Origin: CAVXXB01 sp963765585
GTDB taxonomy: Bacteria; Calditrichota; Calditrichia; JAJRVZ01
Direction: 5' to 3'
NCBI GenBank assembly: GCA_963765585.1
Contig: CAVXXB010000010.1
Span: 186,001-250,000 of the forward strand
DNA length: 64,000 nt
Below the pieces are notes generated by a model. The model did not search any database. It saw only the letters and a list, made by a program, of their open reading frames with translations, and was not told the DNA's origin. Shown here in pieces: positions 37,548-46,591 of the stretch (its first letter is position 1; the number at the start of each line of letters is the position of its first letter). The translations under genes were made by a program, and so were the position numbers.

Positions 37548-38468
37548 ATGCAAATAATTACCGATGACATTGAATTTTTAACAACAATATACCCGCAGAA
37601 CAAACCGGTAACGCCGATATCAAATACGGCTGAACTGTTGCTCCATCCATCCACCATATCCGATATATTTTCTCAGAATAAAATTTATACTGCTCAAATC
37701 TCAAACGAAACATTTTGGAATTGTTTGTGTGCCGTTAAAGTCGCATCAGAGTCACATCTGAAAATTCTTGCCGGGAATTTACAAAAAGAAATAACACTGC
37801 CAGACAAACTATTGATTGTTGCCGATGAGGGAGATGGATTTATCGGATATAAAAATCGCAGGTGGATAGCCGACTCCGGAAATCTGCATGTAACTGCATT
37901 TTTTAAGCCGCATTTAGAGATCCCGCAATTTGCCACCGGCTTTACCATCGTTTCAGTTGTTTCGATTCTGCAAACCCTGGATTTGATCACAGAATTAAAA
38001 GGCCGGGCCGGTGTGCGTTGGGTAAACGATATTGTTGTTGACAATAAGAAAATCGGTGGGGTCTTAAGCCGAACCCAGGTACAAGGTAAACTGGTTGAAA
38101 ATGCTTCTTTGGGAATTGGTCTTAATGTGGCGTCCCGCCCGGATGTACCATCCGATATTTTTGTCCCGGAGATAACACATATTGCTGCTTTCACCGGGAC
38201 CTCTCCCCAGTGGGTGTTCCGGACGCTGATAACAAAACTGCAGGAAAATTATAATCTGCTTATAAATGGCGATTATGATACTTTATGGAATTTTTATATA
38301 CAACGATCAGTGATGATTGGGCGGGATATATCGGTTTATTCGGATCCGGATATCGGCCATTCAGAATTAATGGTGAAGGGAAGAGTTGAACGTATCGGAC
38401 GCAATCTCGAAATATTTCTGCGAGGAAAAACCGAGCCGGTTATTAAGGGCAGGGTGGTCTTGCATTAA
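37548..38468 (+). CDS. birA: Biotin--protein ligase
   Basis: A 306-residue protein without the DNA-binding domain of bifunctional BirA. The ligase signature is G-R-A-G-V-R-W-V-N-D-I-V-V-D-N-K-K-I-G-G-V-L (about 148-169), a variant of K-W-P-N-D with Arg and Val, followed by the G-I-G-L-N-V strand and the small C-terminal SH3-like domain. It attaches biotin to the carboxyl-carrier lysine. It lies just upstream of oadG-oadA-oadB, and OadA carries its own biotinyl domain, so that is the obvious target. The N-terminal 70 residues are unusual in sequence compared with common ligases. No good ribosome binding site is seen. Confidence 0.83.
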   Translation: MQIITDDIEFLTTIYPQNKPVTPISNTAELLLHPSTISDIFSQNKIYTAQISNETFWNCLCAVKVASESHLKILAGNLQKEITLPDKLLIVADEGDGFIGYKNRRWIADSGNLHVTAFFKPHLEIPQFATGFTIVSVVSILQTLDLITELKGRAGVRWVNDIVVDNKKIGGVLSRTQVQGKLVENASLGIGLNVASRPDVPSDIFVPEITHIAAFTGTSPQWVFRTLITKLQENYNLLINGDYDTLWNFYIQRSVMIGRDISVYSDPDIGHSELMVKGRVERIGRNLEIFLRGKTEPVIKGRVVLH

Positions 38469-38772
38469 TTTACTTTTTATATTTTAACTTGATGTTTACC
38501 TGTTTTTTACCGCTAAGGGCGCAAAGGAAAAGTTGAGAACGCAAAGTAAATAATTTTAAATATTAATTGATTCCAGTTTTTCCTGTGATCCTGTCTATAG
38601 ATAAAATTATATGATCCTAACTTTTATTCTTTGTCTATTTTGTTTAATTCTCAGTAATCAGTGCGGTTGCAACAATATTTGTGAAATTTATCTTGACCTT
38701 TATTTGCAGGAATCTTAAAATCACTTCATAATTATCGGGATCATTGTATAATTCCCAGATAAAGGCGTACGA
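38469..38772. other. Spacer before the oad operon
   Basis: No gene is seen. It contains CGCTAAGGGCGCAAAGG (about 38511), a TTTTTCCTGTGATCCTGTC unit (about 38578) and AT-rich DNA suited to a promoter for oadG. Confidence 0.45.
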
Positions 38773-38985
38773 ATGGGATCTATGGATCTTCTGCTGGTTT
38801 GTGGCCTCTCTTTTATTTCCGTTTTTGCAGTATTGTCTGTACTTGCCCTGGTAATGCACCTGATTACCTATCTTCTCCCCCAAAAAGATCAAAAAAATGA
38901 TACAACTGTATATGCAGCCATAGCAGCGAGTGCAGCACAGGTATATCCCAAGCGCAAAATTACAAAAATTGAGGAGTTAAAATGA
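38773..38985 (+). CDS. oadG: Na+-pumping decarboxylase gamma subunit (OadG-like)
   Basis: A 70-residue small protein with one N-terminal transmembrane helix (L-L-L-V-C-G-L-S-F-I-S-V-F-A-V-L-S-V-L-A) and a short Ala-rich cytoplasmic tail (A-A-I-A-A-S-A-A-Q), the usual build of OadG. It anchors the alpha subunit to the membrane and stabilises the complex. Its stop overlaps the ATG of oadA by four bases (ATGA), so translation is coupled. The sequence is too short for the family call to rest on more than this layout and the helix. Together with oadA and oadB it completes the complex. Confidence 0.8.
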   Translation: MGSMDLLLVCGLSFISVFAVLSVLALVMHLITYLLPQKDQKNDTTVYAAIAASAAQVYPKRKITKIEELK

Positions 38986-40808
38986 TTTTCACAGAGACAA
39001 AAAAGAAAATCAGGGTAATGTTCACACCATTTCGTGACGGTTTACAAAGTGCATTTGGCGGGAAGGTGCGTCTGGCAGATTTTTTACCTGCGATGCAAGC
39101 AGCCGCAGCGGCTGAAATAAATCATATGGAATTTGGCGGTGGGGCAAGATATCAGGCACCTTATTTTTATCTGGGCGAAGATCCGTTTGAAACCATGAAA
39201 AAGATACGTGATGCCGTCGGACCGGATGTAGATCTTCAGATCTTAACCCGGTCTGTTTCCGGGGTAACACTGACAACTCAGTCTATCGAAGGACTCACAT
39301 TACAGGCGCAATTAATGAAGGCCTATGGCACTACCTGGGATCGAAATTTCGATTATATGAATGATGTGCAAAATCTCATTAAAACCGGAAAGCCGATTGT
39401 AGATGCCGGTTTGCATCATCAGGCCAGCATTGCCATTATGGGGCTGCCATTTGCATCTGACAAAGTTCATACAGCCGAATTTTATATTAACATTGGCAAG
39501 AAAATATTAGCCGGAGATATCCAGGTTGACAGCATTTGTTTAAAAGATGCCAGTGGAACTACCGATCCAAAAACTATTTACGATACGGTCGTCGGCTTAA
39601 AGAAAATTATGCCTCCGGAAATGCCACTCTGGCAGCATACCCATGACACTGCGAGCATGGCGGTGGCCTGTTATATGGCAGGAATAGCCGGAGGTGTGGA
39701 CGGTGTGGATCTATCCATACGTCCACTGGCCAGTGGTACGGTACAGCCGGATGTCCGCTCTCTGAATCATGCCCTCAAAGGTACCGGTTATTTTCTCGAT
39801 TTAAATGTGGAAAAATTACCTGAGGTAGAAAATCTGCTTACAGAGGGTCTTAAAGAGTATGATTTTAATCCAACTACTACCACGGCAGATGCCAGAGTGT
39901 TAGGATTTCCTATGCCGGGTGGTGCGATCGGGCCAAATGTTCATATGATGGTCAAGGCGGGGATTCTTGAAAAGTACAGTGACGTACTTTCTGAGTTTCC
40001 TGTTGTTGTTGAAGCAGGTGGTGCATGGACCAGTGTGACACCGGGCAGCCAGCAGTACTGGTTGCAGGCATTTAATAATGTGATGTATGGCCGTTGGGAA
40101 AAGATTGAGTCCGGATATGGAAGGGCAGTATTAGGATATTTTGGAAAAACCCCATTATCTCCCGATCCCGAGGTTGTAAAAAAGGCATCGGAGCAATTGG
40201 ATCTGCCGGTTTTTGAAGGCGATCCACTGGAAGCGGCAGCAAAAAATGTCGCCCCGGCAAAAAAAGCTCTGGAGGATCTTGGCATTGAAGCAACCGATAA
40301 AAATATTTTTCTGGTTCTGGCAGCCATGGTACCCGGCAAAAAAATTGAACTGAATGAAGGGATCAGATTGCTGACCGGCAAAGCCAAAATTGACATTCCG
40401 CTCAAAAAGAAAGAAGAGCCAGTGGTTGTCCCGGTAAAGACGGCGCCGGAATCAATGCCCACGGGGCCGATCCAATCCCGTTGCATTGTGGAAGAAAACG
40501 GAACCAGCCGCACTTTTATGATCACACTGGAGCCGGCAAATGGTATTGAGAATCTTACCGGGCAGAAAATATCAAAACCGGCCAATGGCGGTCAACCGGT
40601 TTATTCTACATTTGCGGGCACTGTTGATATTGTTGATATCCTTGTTAAAGTAGGTGACAGTGTCAACAAAGGACAGGTTATTGCTCATGTGGAAGCCATG
40701 AAGGCACAGCATGATATAAAGGCGCCAAGGGATGGCGAAGTAACCGCAATTTCAGCAAAGGTGGGGGATGAAATAGATTCAACCCGACCAATACTCACAT
40801 TGGCATGA
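38982..40808 (+). CDS. oadA: Biotin-dependent carboxyltransferase alpha subunit (OadA / PycB-like)
   Basis: A 608-residue protein. The N-terminal HMGL-like barrel carries F-T-P-F-R-D-G-L-Q-S at about 11, and metal ligands in Q-H-T-H-D-T-A-S-M near 211. A conserved PYC-OADA region follows (about 290-460). The last 75 residues are a biotinyl domain with K in V-E-A-M-K-A-Q-H-D-I, a variant of the E-A-M-K-M motif. The alpha subunit transfers CO2 from a keto acid or acyl-CoA to biotin. Coupling to oadG and oadB indicates Na+-translocating decarboxylation, probably of oxaloacetate; the exact substrate is not shown. The birA gene is just upstream. Confidence 0.88.
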   Translation: MIFTETKKKIRVMFTPFRDGLQSAFGGKVRLADFLPAMQAAAAAEINHMEFGGGARYQAPYFYLGEDPFETMKKIRDAVGPDVDLQILTRSVSGVTLTTQSIEGLTLQAQLMKAYGTTWDRNFDYMNDVQNLIKTGKPIVDAGLHHQASIAIMGLPFASDKVHTAEFYINIGKKILAGDIQVDSICLKDASGTTDPKTIYDTVVGLKKIMPPEMPLWQHTHDTASMAVACYMAGIAGGVDGVDLSIRPLASGTVQPDVRSLNHALKGTGYFLDLNVEKLPEVENLLTEGLKEYDFNPTTTTADARVLGFPMPGGAIGPNVHMMVKAGILEKYSDVLSEFPVVVEAGGAWTSVTPGSQQYWLQAFNNVMYGRWEKIESGYGRAVLGYFGKTPLSPDPEVVKKASEQLDLPVFEGDPLEAAAKNVAPAKKALEDLGIEATDKNIFLVLAAMVPGKKIELNEGIRLLTGKAKIDIPLKKKEEPVVVPVKTAPESMPTGPIQSRCIVEENGTSRTFMITLEPANGIENLTGQKISKPANGGQPVYSTFAGTVDIVDILVKVGDSVNKGQVIAHVEAMKAQHDIKAPRDGEVTAISAKVGDEIDSTRPILTLA

Positions 40809-40818
40809 AAGATAGTTA

Positions 40819-41946
40819 ATGGATATTTTACAGGAATTAATAAATCAATCCGGATTTGCCAATCTGACAATTGGATACTGGCTCATGTTCATTATTGCCG
40901 GGATTCTTATTTACCTGGCAATTTCTAAGGAATATGAACCCCTGCTTTTAATCCCCATTGGCTTTGGGATTATTCTCGCCAATTTGCCATTGGCGGATAT
41001 GGGTTCACATGGTGAGGGTATTCTTGGTCTGATTTATGATGCAGGTATAAAAACGGAACTTCTGCCACCCATTATATTTCTCGGCGTGGGTGTGCTGACG
41101 GATTTCAGACCGCTTCTGAGCCGGCCGCTTACGTTTCTCCTTGGGGCGTCTGCACAACTGGGTATTTTTATCGCAGCTCTGAGTGCGGCGTATTTATTTG
41201 GTTTTACGCCTCAGGAAGCGGCTGCAATAGGCATAATTGGTGGTGCGGATGGACCAACTTCAATTTTCTTATCCAGCCAATTGGCACCGCATCTGCTGGG
41301 CCCGATTGCCCTGGCGGCATACAGTTATATGTCCCTGGTGCCAATTATTCAGCCGCCAATAATGCGTATGTTAACCAGCAAAAAAGAGCGTCAGATCGAT
41401 ATGCCGCAGGCAAAACCGGTATCGCAAACCGCGGTGATATTATTTCCTGTGATTACCGGAATTATCACATCCCTGGCCATTCCTTCCAGCGCCCCATTGA
41501 TTGGTATGCTGATGTTTGGTAATCTGATTCGTGAGAGCGGGGTAACCGAAAGGTTGCGAAAAACGGCCGGTGGGGCATTAATTGATATCGTCACCATCTT
41601 TCTCGGTCTGGCGGTCGGCGCTACTATGGATAGTGGCCGGTTTTTGCAGTTACAGACTATTCAAATCCTGTTACTTGGTGCCGTTGCCTTTGCCTTTAGT
41701 ACGGCCGGAGGCATTTTATTTGCCAAATTTATTAATTTGTTCTTACCCGCTGCAAAAAAGATCAATCCCTGCATCGGGGCAGCCGGTGTCTCGGCCGTAC
41801 CAATGGCCGCGCGGGTGGTACAAAAATTTGTGTCTGATGAAACAGATGGACAGGTAAATCCGCTTATGCCGGCCATGGGACCAAATGTGGCCGGTGTGAT
41901 TGGCTCCGCTGTGGCCGCAGGTATATTTCTCATGCTGCTTAAGTAA
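40819..41946 (+). CDS. oadB: Na+-pumping decarboxylase beta subunit (OadB-like)
   Basis: A 375-residue membrane protein with about nine to ten helices, normal for OadB. It has the conserved G-G-A-D-G-P-T-S-I-F-L-S motif (about 142-153), whose Asp binds Na+ and takes part in decarboxylation of carboxybiotin, and the C-terminal N-P-L-M-P-A-M-G-P-N-V-A-G-V-I-G-S-A signature. It couples decarboxylation to Na+ export. It follows oadA by 10 bases. Together the three subunits form a complete primary sodium pump, which suggests that the organism uses sodium-motive force at least in part. Confidence 0.92.
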   Translation: MDILQELINQSGFANLTIGYWLMFIIAGILIYLAISKEYEPLLLIPIGFGIILANLPLADMGSHGEGILGLIYDAGIKTELLPPIIFLGVGVLTDFRPLLSRPLTFLLGASAQLGIFIAALSAAYLFGFTPQEAAAIGIIGGADGPTSIFLSSQLAPHLLGPIALAAYSYMSLVPIIQPPIMRMLTSKKERQIDMPQAKPVSQTAVILFPVITGIITSLAIPSSAPLIGMLMFGNLIRESGVTERLRKTAGGALIDIVTIFLGLAVGATMDSGRFLQLQTIQILLLGAVAFAFSTAGGILFAKFINLFLPAAKKINPCIGAAGVSAVPMAARVVQKFVSDETDGQVNPLMPAMGPNVAGVIGSAVAAGIFLMLLK

Positions 41947-42302
41947 GTATCCCCGATAATCGAAATTTTTATTAGACAGGATAACATGATTATCTGTTAT
42001 TTAATAATCTTCTAATATATGTAATTAGGGATGAAACCACAGAGAGCACAGAGAAATGAATGGAGATATCTTGAAAATTAAATTTTGAAAATAATTATAA
42101 AAAGAATATAATATAATTGTAAGTAGTTAATAAGAGAGTAAATCAGTCAAAAATATATTAATCTTCGTGCTCTTCGTGATCTTCGTGGTGAAAATTAATT
42201 TATGATCAAAGCCGACGACTAAAGATAGTTGATGCCCAAAGCGAACAATAGGTTCTCAGTGGTTAACTTTTAGTGCTACCTATATATGGTAAGGGAAGTA
42301 AG
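41947..42302. repeat. AT-rich spacer with CACAGAG and CTTCGTG tracts
   Basis: No gene is seen. ACCACAGAGAGCACAGAG (about 42036), AATCTTCGTGCTCTTCGTGATCTTCGTGGTG (about 42160-42192) and AT-rich stretches fill it. The same tracts occur at 16988, 56945 and 63510. Confidence 0.55.
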
Positions 42303-43196
42303 ATGAAAAAATTAGTTTTGATCGTTCTGATTATAGTGAATTTAACACAACTGACATGTGCCGGGGATAAAATATCTGAGCGATTTGTCAATATGTCCAA
42401 TATGCAGATCGATTCGCTATTAACTGTGGTCAGTGCAAAAAATATGACCATTACCGAACGCATGCATTATTTTTCCGATTATTTTCTTGAAATGCCCTAT
42501 AATCTGATCTGTGCCGGTGATGGTGAATATGCCATGTATGAAAACTGGCCACTGGTAAATTTTGATGAGACCAATTGTATGGTATTTTGTGAACATGTAC
42601 TGGCACTCTCCATATCCGATAGCTGGGATAATTTTTTTAATAATCTGCAACAGATCCGCTATAAAGATGGCATGATCGGCATGCGCACGCGAAATCATTA
42701 CACCATCGGTGACTGGCTGCCCCAGAATAGTTGGTTATTGGAAGATGTTTCCAAAAAAGTAGGCGGTGATCTGACAAAAAAACTAACCAGGACGATTTCC
42801 CATGAACAATTTTTTAAGGGGAAGGGTATCACAGATTTGAGATATGTAATACCAGATCGCAATATTACAATAGACTATATACCAAAGGAATCCATCAAAG
42901 AAATAAAAAAGAATCTGAAAACCGGAGATATCGGGTGTCTGCTTTTTGCCAAACTGGATAATATATTTTCTGCGCACATGTGGATGGTGATCGAAAAAAA
43001 TGGAAACCTGGTTATCCGGGAATCATCCAACAGTAAAATGAGCACATTTGATACGCCCTACAGTCAATGGGCCAATAAAATCGCCGGATCAAAAAGATAT
43101 ATCGGTATTGCCCTGATGCGCGTCCGGGATGATCTGAATACGCCTGGGAAAATAATACTGCCGTGGGAAATTGGTAGGATGAAAACCGGGCAGTAG
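42303..43196 (+). CDS. DUF1460 exported amidase-like (NlpC/P60-fold) protein
   Basis: About 297 residues from M-K-K-L-V-L-I-V, preferred over an upstream ATG because of an AGGGA site and the signal peptide that begins there (cleavage near C-A-G-D). The DUF1460 pattern is N-C-M-V-F-C-E-H-V-L-A-L with the probable nucleophile Cys (about 93), then K-T-G-D-I-G-C-L-L-F-A and S-A-H-M-W-M-V-I-E with the probable catalytic His. Bacteroidetes members with known structure act as N-acetylmuramoyl-L-alanine amidases. Periplasmic cell-wall peptide turnover is likely. It stands alone. The frame is intact. Confidence 0.8.
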   Translation: MKKLVLIVLIIVNLTQLTCAGDKISERFVNMSNMQIDSLLTVVSAKNMTITERMHYFSDYFLEMPYNLICAGDGEYAMYENWPLVNFDETNCMVFCEHVLALSISDSWDNFFNNLQQIRYKDGMIGMRTRNHYTIGDWLPQNSWLLEDVSKKVGGDLTKKLTRTISHEQFFKGKGITDLRYVIPDRNITIDYIPKESIKEIKKNLKTGDIGCLLFAKLDNIFSAHMWMVIEKNGNLVIRESSNSKMSTFDTPYSQWANKIAGSKRYIGIALMRVRDDLNTPGKIILPWEIGRMKTGQ

Positions 43197-43612
43197 GCGA
43201 GGCAGTTGGCAGTGCGCAATAGGCGATAGGCGATTGGCAATTGACTGCTTTATCGAAATTTCCTACATATTTAAAAATTGTGTCGACCGACCATAGCTGA
43301 CTCAGACGGGTTATCACAATAGGTAACAACAAAAGGAGGGGTGGAATAGAGATTTGTTGTTGGTGATGAATTTTCAAGTAACTACACGTAATCCAACTAT
43401 ATAGGTGCTTGATAGTGGTTGCCTTTGCTTACTTCTTCATAGATTTTCCGAATGAATTCCTTGTTCTTTTTTCTGGTTATAGTTAACTACTTTATCCTTT
43501 TAGATGGATTTTTATTGCAATTATTTAAAAAAGAGATGTTTAGTCTTTGAAAACATCCAAACCATCATGTGTTATATAATTTTTATCTATGATATTATTA
43601 ATTCAAATTTTC
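43197..43612. other. Spacer without recognisable gene
   Basis: It begins with AGGCGAGGCAGTTGGCAGTGCGCAATAGGCGATAGGCGATTGGCAATTG, an about 7-bp repeat (GCGATAG). The rest is unique-looking AT-rich DNA with no gene, RNA or convincing hairpin that I could find. Convergent genes end on both sides. Confidence 0.45.
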
Positions 43613-44713
43613 CTAATTTAGAATTGCTTTCCACCATCTTTCTGTAGTCAATTTTTCATCAATGGTTATTGTTTCTCCAACAATGGGCGTGGAAAGTTTT
43701 ATACCAAGACTATCAGCAGCTTTAGCAACTCTTACCATAGGATCATACCAGGCGTGGAGTGCCAAATCAAAAGTTCCCCAATGCATTGGCTGTAGAATTT
43801 TTCCTTTCAAATCCAAATGGGCTTGTGCAGTCTCTTCCGGCATCATATGCATAGAATGCCATCGTTCATCATATGCCCCACATTCCATAAAGGTATAATC
43901 AAACGGGCCGTATTTATCGCCGATATCTTTAAATCCATCAAAATAACCAGAATCTCCGCTAAAATAGATTTTGTGATAAGGTCCCTGAATAACATAGGAT
44001 CCCCATAGCGTTTTCCTTTGATCAAATAATCCCCTGTTAGAAAAATGTTGTGCCGGCGTAAGGGCAATTAATAATTCATCAAATAGAATTATTTCATCCC
44101 ACCAATCAAGTTCTGTTATTTTTTCTCGTGGAACGCCCATATCTTCCAACTCTAATCCAACCATAAGTGGTGCGATAAAATGTTTTACCTTGTGATGAAT
44201 GGTTTCTATGGTGGTTGCGTTAAGGTGATCATAATGATTATGGGAGATAAGGACTACATCAATTTCCGGTAGCTCTTCCATGTTTAATGGAACGTCTCCG
44301 TTATATCTTGATGGCCCCATAAATGCTGTTTTATTCACATATATAGGGTCCGTAAGAATTATTTTACCATCAATATTTATTATCTGAGAAGAGTGGCCAA
44401 CCCAGGTTACTTTCAACTCATTTGATTTCGCATTTAAAATCTGTCTAAAATCAACTTTTTGCGCAGGCAATTCTACATCTGGTTTTCTATCATTATCTGT
44501 AAAAAGCACATCCCATAGTATTGGAAGGGTCTTAAAATAATTTATTTCATAATTATCTTTATAATTCCAAAAAACACCGTCTTTATATTGATCTGAATTT
44601 TCTATCTTTGCCATTTGAATTTCGCCTGATTTATACTTTGCTGATGAGCAGGATTGATTTAATAACATCCCTGCAATAATTAATGCGGGGATATATTTTG
44701 AACAAATTTTCAT
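43613..44713 (-). CDS. Lipoprotein metallo-beta-lactamase-fold hydrolase (NAPE-PLD/UlaG-like)
   Basis: A 366-residue protein with a lipoprotein signal (L-L-N-Q-S-C at about 17-22). The hydrolase domain has W-V-G-H-S-S-Q-I, T-D-P-I-Y, the zinc motif I-S-H-N-H-Y-D-H-L, S-G-D-S-G-Y-F-D and a late M-H-W-G-T-F-D. This pattern is shared by N-acyl-phosphatidylethanolamine phospholipase D-like and UlaG-like hydrolases. The substrate is not known; a periplasmic phospholipid or ester is possible. An ArsR-family regulator is encoded just upstream on the same strand, with a matching motif before both genes, so it may be the regulated target. Confidence 0.85.
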   Translation of the reverse strand: MKICSKYIPALIIAGMLLNQSCSSAKYKSGEIQMAKIENSDQYKDGVFWNYKDNYEINYFKTLPILWDVLFTDNDRKPDVELPAQKVDFRQILNAKSNELKVTWVGHSSQIINIDGKIILTDPIYVNKTAFMGPSRYNGDVPLNMEELPEIDVVLISHNHYDHLNATTIETIHHKVKHFIAPLMVGLELEDMGVPREKITELDWWDEIILFDELLIALTPAQHFSNRGLFDQRKTLWGSYVIQGPYHKIYFSGDSGYFDGFKDIGDKYGPFDYTFMECGAYDERWHSMHMMPEETAQAHLDLKGKILQPMHWGTFDLALHAWYDPMVRVAKAADSLGIKLSTPIVGETITIDEKLTTERWWKAILN

Positions 44714-44734
44714 AATTCTTTCTATCGTTATATA

Positions 44735-44757
44735 ATTTTAAAACTATCGAATTGTCA
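44735..44757. promoter_or_regulatory. ArsR-type site half before the hydrolase gene
   Basis: The stretch around 44740-44757, TTTTAAAACTATCGAATT, matches at 17 of 18 positions the minus-strand sequence TTTTATAACTATCGAATT found just upstream of the ArsR gene (about 45070-45087). The two copies flank arsR in inverted orientation, suggesting a shared operator. Confidence 0.5.
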
Positions 44758-44768
44758 ATTAAATTTTT

Positions 44769-45056
44769 TTATTTCAGATTTATAACATCACTAAATTCTT
44801 TTAAAGTTTCTTTATTGATCCGGGCAATTAAATATTTTCCTTTGCGTTCTGTACTTATTAAATCGGCATTTGATAATTCCTTTAAATGATGCGATATAGT
44901 CGGTGCGCCGATATTAAATTTTTCCATTATATCATATACAAAGCAGTCTTCTTCTTCATAACTGCTTTGATTACTTTTTGATATCTCCATAAAAATTTCA
45001 AAGCGATTCGGATTAGATAATGCCTTCATTATTTTTGTAATCTTTTTTATATCCAT
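44769..45056 (-). CDS. ArsR-family winged-helix regulator
   Basis: A 95-residue protein of normal ArsR length. M-K-A-L-S-N-P-N-R-F-E-I-F is the typical first helix. The recognition helix follows in I-G-A-P-T-I-S-H-H-L-K-E-L-S-N-A, and the wing has R-K-G-K-Y-L-I-A-R-I. The metal-binding E-L-C-V-C box of ArsR/SmtB metal sensors is not present; E-E-D-C-F-V-Y-D carries a single Cys. It may therefore respond to something other than metal. It lies 55 bases before the hydrolase gene. An inverted repeat right before its start is a likely site for self-control. Confidence 0.87.
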   Translation of the reverse strand: MDIKKITKIMKALSNPNRFEIFMEISKSNQSSYEEEDCFVYDIMEKFNIGAPTISHHLKELSNADLISTERKGKYLIARINKETLKEFSDVINLK

Positions 45057-45058
45057 AT

Positions 45059-45083
45059 ATAACTCATATAATTCGATAGTTAT
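45059..45083. promoter_or_regulatory. Inverted repeat directly before arsR
   Basis: ATAACT and AGTTAT are 6-bp arms around a 13-base AT-rich centre, three bases before the ArsR start. Part of it (AACTATCGAATT on the minus strand) is shared with the site before the hydrolase gene. Confidence 0.5.
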
Positions 45084-45287
45084 AAAACTGTTAAATCCAA
45101 ATATAATATATATTTTTCGCTGTTGTCAAGTTATTTCATTTTATTGTAGTTTAAGCAGTTTCTTTTCAGTAAAAACAATAATAATTGATTGTGAGATCCT
45201 ATATCAACACAATAAATATTCTTTCTGACAAATAACTTATGTAACCTTTCTTCTTTTAATGGATACTATTATAAAGAGCGAAAAACT

Positions 45288-45764
45288 ATGACATTTCAAA
45301 AACTTTACATGAACTATGCAAAACACGTATACCGATTTGCGTACTGGCTAACAGGAGATGATGCTGAGGCAAAAGATATTACTTCGGAGACCTTTGTACG
45401 CGTTTGGACGGCAGAGACTAATCCGCGTACAGAATCTGTAAAAGCGTATCTTTTTACTATTGCCCGGAATCTTTACCTGCATGACCGCCGAAAAAAAGAT
45501 CGTTTATCTGCTATTAATGATGAGATGATTGACGGTACGATTTTACCGGATAAAAAGGCAGAAATAAACTCCGATCTTAAACAAGTAGAGAAAGCGCTCC
45601 AACAACTCCCTGAAATGGATAGAATAGTTTTAATCATGCGGGCGGAAGACGAAATGTCCTATCGGGATATCGCTCAAATCACTGGCCTTTCGATCTCTGC
45701 GATCAAAGTTAAAGTATTTCGGGCCAGGGCAAAAATCGATAAAATATTAAACGATGGAGAATAA
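45288..45764 (+). CDS. ECF RNA polymerase sigma factor (first)
   Basis: A 158-residue ECF sigma factor. Region 2 has V-Y-R-F-A-Y-W-L-T-G-D-D-A-E-A-K-D-I-T-S-E-T-F-V-R-V-W; region 4 has L-P-E-M-D-R-I-V-L-I-M-R-A-E-D-E-M-S-Y-R-D-I-A and the recognition helix L-S-I-S-A-I-K-V-K-V-F-R-A-R. It lies 3 bases before a small two-helix membrane protein that is its probable anti-sigma factor. The target genes cannot be told from this window. Confidence 0.92.
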   Translation: MTFQKLYMNYAKHVYRFAYWLTGDDAEAKDITSETFVRVWTAETNPRTESVKAYLFTIARNLYLHDRRKKDRLSAINDEMIDGTILPDKKAEINSDLKQVEKALQQLPEMDRIVLIMRAEDEMSYRDIAQITGLSISAIKVKVFRARAKIDKILNDGE

Positions 45765-45767
45765 ATC

Positions 45768-46178
45768 ATGAATATAAACAAAGACGTCATAACCGACCTG
45801 CTACCACTTTATTTTTCAGAGGAATGTAGTGCCGCTACAAAGCAGCTGGTTGAAGAATATTTTGAAACTAACCCGGACTTCGAGAAGTGGGCAAAAAGGT
45901 TAAATAATAATCCCATACCAAAAGAGATACCACAAAGTTTGGAAATAGCCGATGAAATGAAATCACTACTTAAGACGCGGAGTTTACTTAAAGCACGAGG
46001 GATTTTTATGGGATTTGCCATCTTCTTTTCTCTGGTTCCATTTTCTTTTGTTGTCAGCGATGAGTATTCATTCTTCATGCTTCTCGATGCACCGCTAAGT
46101 GCGCTATTTTTTGCTATATGCAGTATTCCTTTATGGATAGGTTATTTTATAGTTAAAAGAAAAAGTAGCGACCTGTAA
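45768..46178 (+). CDS. Probable membrane anti-sigma factor (no intact zinc motif)
   Basis: A 136-residue protein. The N-terminus, V-I-T-D-L-L-P-L-Y-F-S-E-E-C-S-A-A-T-K-Q-L-V-E-E-Y-F, resembles the zf-HC2 helical domain of anti-sigma factors, but the H-x3-C-x2-C zinc ligands are missing; only one Cys remains. Two transmembrane helices follow (about 80-97 and 103-124). GGAG lies 8 bases before the ATG and the gene follows the ECF sigma gene directly, which is the main support for the role. It would hold the sigma factor at the membrane. Confidence 0.7.
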   Translation: MNINKDVITDLLPLYFSEECSAATKQLVEEYFETNPDFEKWAKRLNNNPIPKEIPQSLEIADEMKSLLKTRSLLKARGIFMGFAIFFSLVPFSFVVSDEYSFFMLLDAPLSALFFAICSIPLWIGYFIVKRKSSDL

Positions 46179-46591
46179 CCCTATTTTCAGCACAGAGTTA
46201 TACGTGTAGAACAACCGGAAAGCCAACGCACTGTTGAATTAATACAAAAATACTTTCAATTCTTCAACACTGCAAATAATCCTGTTTATCCTGTTATCCT
46301 GTCAAAAAAATAACTCTCAGAGATACTGTTATGAATATGTTATTCCCAAATACAAAATTAAAAAGCGCGGAACGGTCTCAGACCGTTCCCTACATTTGAT
46401 TTGAGAGAGTTAATGGGGAGATTTACGGCAATTACCAATAACTAATTACCAAATAATAATTCCCAGTTCCAAATTCCAAATTACTAATTCCATCTTTCAC
46501 TTCTAATTCCTAATTTCCTACTTCTAATCCTTTTTTGTAAACCTTTTTGATACTTATTTTGTCTAAGTATAATAGAAAAACAGGATAGTGG
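46179..46591. repeat. Spacer with hairpin and heptamer repeats
   Basis: No gene is seen. It holds TATCCTGTTATCCTGTC (about 46287), the perfect 10-bp hairpin GGAACGGTCT-C-AGACCGTTCC at 46369-46389, ACCAATAACTAATTACC / AATTCCCAGTTCCAAATTCCAAATTAC (about 46430-46480) and TTCTAATTCCTAATTTCCTACTTCTAATCC (about 46500-46530). Confidence 0.55.

Noticed and set aside
37694..38194. Minus-strand open frame opposite birA (166 codons)
   Set aside because: Antisense shadow of the ligase gene with no recognisable domain.
39941..40585. Long open frame on the minus strand opposite oadA (214 codons)
   Set aside because: It lies wholly antisense to a well-supported gene, has Ser/Pro-rich shadow composition and no ribosome binding site.
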